A DNA stretch of 6,615 nt from Polynucleobacter sp. UBA962 (GTDB lineage Bacteria; Pseudomonadota; Gammaproteobacteria; Burkholderiales; Burkholderiaceae), in contig DBCI01000119.1 of the NCBI GenBank assembly GCA_002292975.1, positions 17,003-23,617 on the forward strand, given 5' to 3'. The notes beneath the pieces were generated by a model. That model had not been told where the DNA came from. It saw nothing but the letters and a program-made list of their open reading frames with translations, and made no database searches. Below, piece after piece: positions 6,501 to 6,615 of this stretch; position 1 is the first letter of the stretch; each line of letters starts with the position of its first letter. A program made the translations under genes and the position numbers.

Positions 6501-6615
6501 CAGCAATGCAGACTCGCGCCTCATGTGCGGTGTAATCATCCGGCTTCATGAATTGGATCGGATGGGTAGCCACGACAGGGATGCCCAACTCACTCGCTAG
6601 CTGACACCCTAACTG
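3571..6615 (-). CDS. dnaE: DNA polymerase III alpha subunit, 5' end outside window
   Basis: This is the catalytic subunit of the replicative DNA polymerase (family C). The frame stays open to the right edge, so the start is missing; 1014 residues are visible, and anchoring on the active site suggests about 180 N-terminal residues are absent. In protein order there is the remaining PHP domain (VVATHPIQFM), then GPGRGSGAGSLV (about 6050-6084). MPDFDIDF follows, with the catalytic aspartates at 5950-5952 and 5944-5946 (E. coli D401 and D403). The third catalytic aspartate, in KFDFLG, is at 5479-5481 (E. coli D555). YRPGPMDLIPDYIKRK and GYGFNKSHAAAYALLAYQTA come next, then the helix-hairpin-helix (VNRRAIEALIRAGAFDSI, near 4441-4500). 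The beta-clamp motif QVSLF is at 4315-4329, followed by an OB fold (about 3940-4125) and the C-terminal tau-binding part. All catalytic residues are present. A hydrophilic insert of about 25 residues (near 4621-4700) precedes the helix-hairpin-helix. The TTG at 6588 is an internal leucine. Confidence 0.98.
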   Translation of the reverse strand, partial: QLGCQLASELGIPVVATHPIQFMKPDDYTAHEARVCIAEGELLGNPRRPKLFTEQQYFLTQAQMQERFADLPAALSNSVEIAKMCNLTLTLGQARLPEFPTPDGMALDAYLMQQAELGLKKNLLKLYPNNEERKSVEARYIDRLKFEVNTIAQMGFPGYFLIVADFINWAKNNGVPVGPGRGSGAGSLVAFSLGITDLDPLRYNLLFERFLNPERVSMPDFDIDFCQHGRDRVIAYVKEKYGKDAVSQIATFGTMAAKAAIRDVGRVLEQPYGFVDGIAKLVPFKPGQVVTIESAKKEEKQLAEREKNEEEVRQLLALAQQLEGMTRNVGMHAGGVLIAPGKLTDFCPLYTQDAKDQDAGVISQFDKDDVESIGLVKFDFLGLTTLTILAGAERWIKALHPQRKNWSISDIPLDDPAAFELLKRGNTVAVFQLESRGMQGMLRDAKPDRFEDIIALVALYRPGPMDLIPDYIKRKHGQQRVEYPDPRIEPVLRETYGIMVYQEQVMQMAQMIGGYSLGGADLLRRAMGKKKPEEMAQHRKIFREGAQKNGLTEYKADEIYDLMERFAGYGFNKSHAAAYALLAYQTAWLKAYYPAEFMAANLSLSMDDTDKIKILYDDSLHQGLNILPPDINTGMYEFTPIGDEKSAQEKPMDTVEAQHQSPLKTMRYGLGAVRGTGEGAIQIIVEARKAGPFVNLFDFCARVDRRQVNRRAIEALIRAGAFDSIAGDSAKGYANPYEGRATLLASLSRAIEAAEQAQASVHQVSLFDLGEDSEKHVPEYVREASSSEKKRLQDEKAALGLCLTGHLFDAYRPEVTHFVRQPLVKVTEGKDQLVAGIITSSRMLMGQRGRMMIATIDDGTAALELTLYSEMYEPNRSWLKEDELLIAKVNVSPDKFSGGLRVVAESVMDIVGARLRFARNVHLNLDTGIDLKVLRAQINPFLIQSSQVNTQSNLTKKGLPLTAAVVAKGGACLVQFPDDIRLYPDDNCLRNLHQILGNKSGFNSPISPVEVQYA

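Noticed and set aside
6586..6588. TTG as the dnaE start
   Set aside because: Nine further in-frame codons without a stop reach the window edge, and most of the PHP domain would be missing; the gene continues outside.
1..6615. A new multi-gene defence or mobile system
   Set aside because: Apart from the orphan HigA-like gene and the two-gene RelE module, all coding sequence is core housekeeping; no transposase, integrase, nuclease cluster or reverse transcriptase is visible.

Overview
The window looks like a chromosomal stretch of a low-to-moderate GC betaproteobacterium. The valS, galU and dnaE products read as Burkholderiales-type proteins, and the modest GC with AT-rich spacers suggests a Polynucleobacter-like genome. 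That assignment is an inference from protein character; no search was run. Three core housekeeping genes are present, two of them cut by the window edges, and small toxin-antitoxin-type genes lie between them.

Layout from left to right. The 3' part of valS (valyl-tRNA synthetase, + strand) fills 1-1602. A short HigA-like antitoxin or regulator gene (- strand, 1613-1936) converges on it. It has no HigB toxin beside it and is therefore an orphan. A divergent AT-rich gap of about 88 bp holds a plausible galU promoter whose predicted start falls on the galU ATG, so galU mRNA may be leaderless. galU (UTP-glucose-1-phosphate uridylyltransferase, + strand) covers 2025-2894. A spacer of about 120 bp follows, with competing inverted repeats and then a promoter whose -10 box lies inside a CCCATT-AA-AATGGG palindrome. 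That promoter should drive a two-gene type II toxin-antitoxin operon: a Phd/YefM-family antitoxin (3015-3269) and a RelE-family mRNA interferase (3256-3546). The toxin has a TTG start inside the antitoxin gene, and all the expected RelE catalytic residues are present. dnaE (DNA polymerase III alpha subunit, - strand, 3571-6615) converges on the toxin gene and runs off the right edge without its start.

Functionally the core genes are unrelated: translation, nucleotide-sugar supply and replication. The accessory interest is that galU is bracketed by an orphan antitoxin on one side and a complete, apparently functional RelE module on the other. The gaps between these conserved genes may therefore be tolerant sites for gain and loss of toxin-antitoxin genes. 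I see no tRNA, rRNA, CRISPR array, insertion sequence, phage gene or clearly new multi-gene system. Every gap is under 150 bp and is described below.
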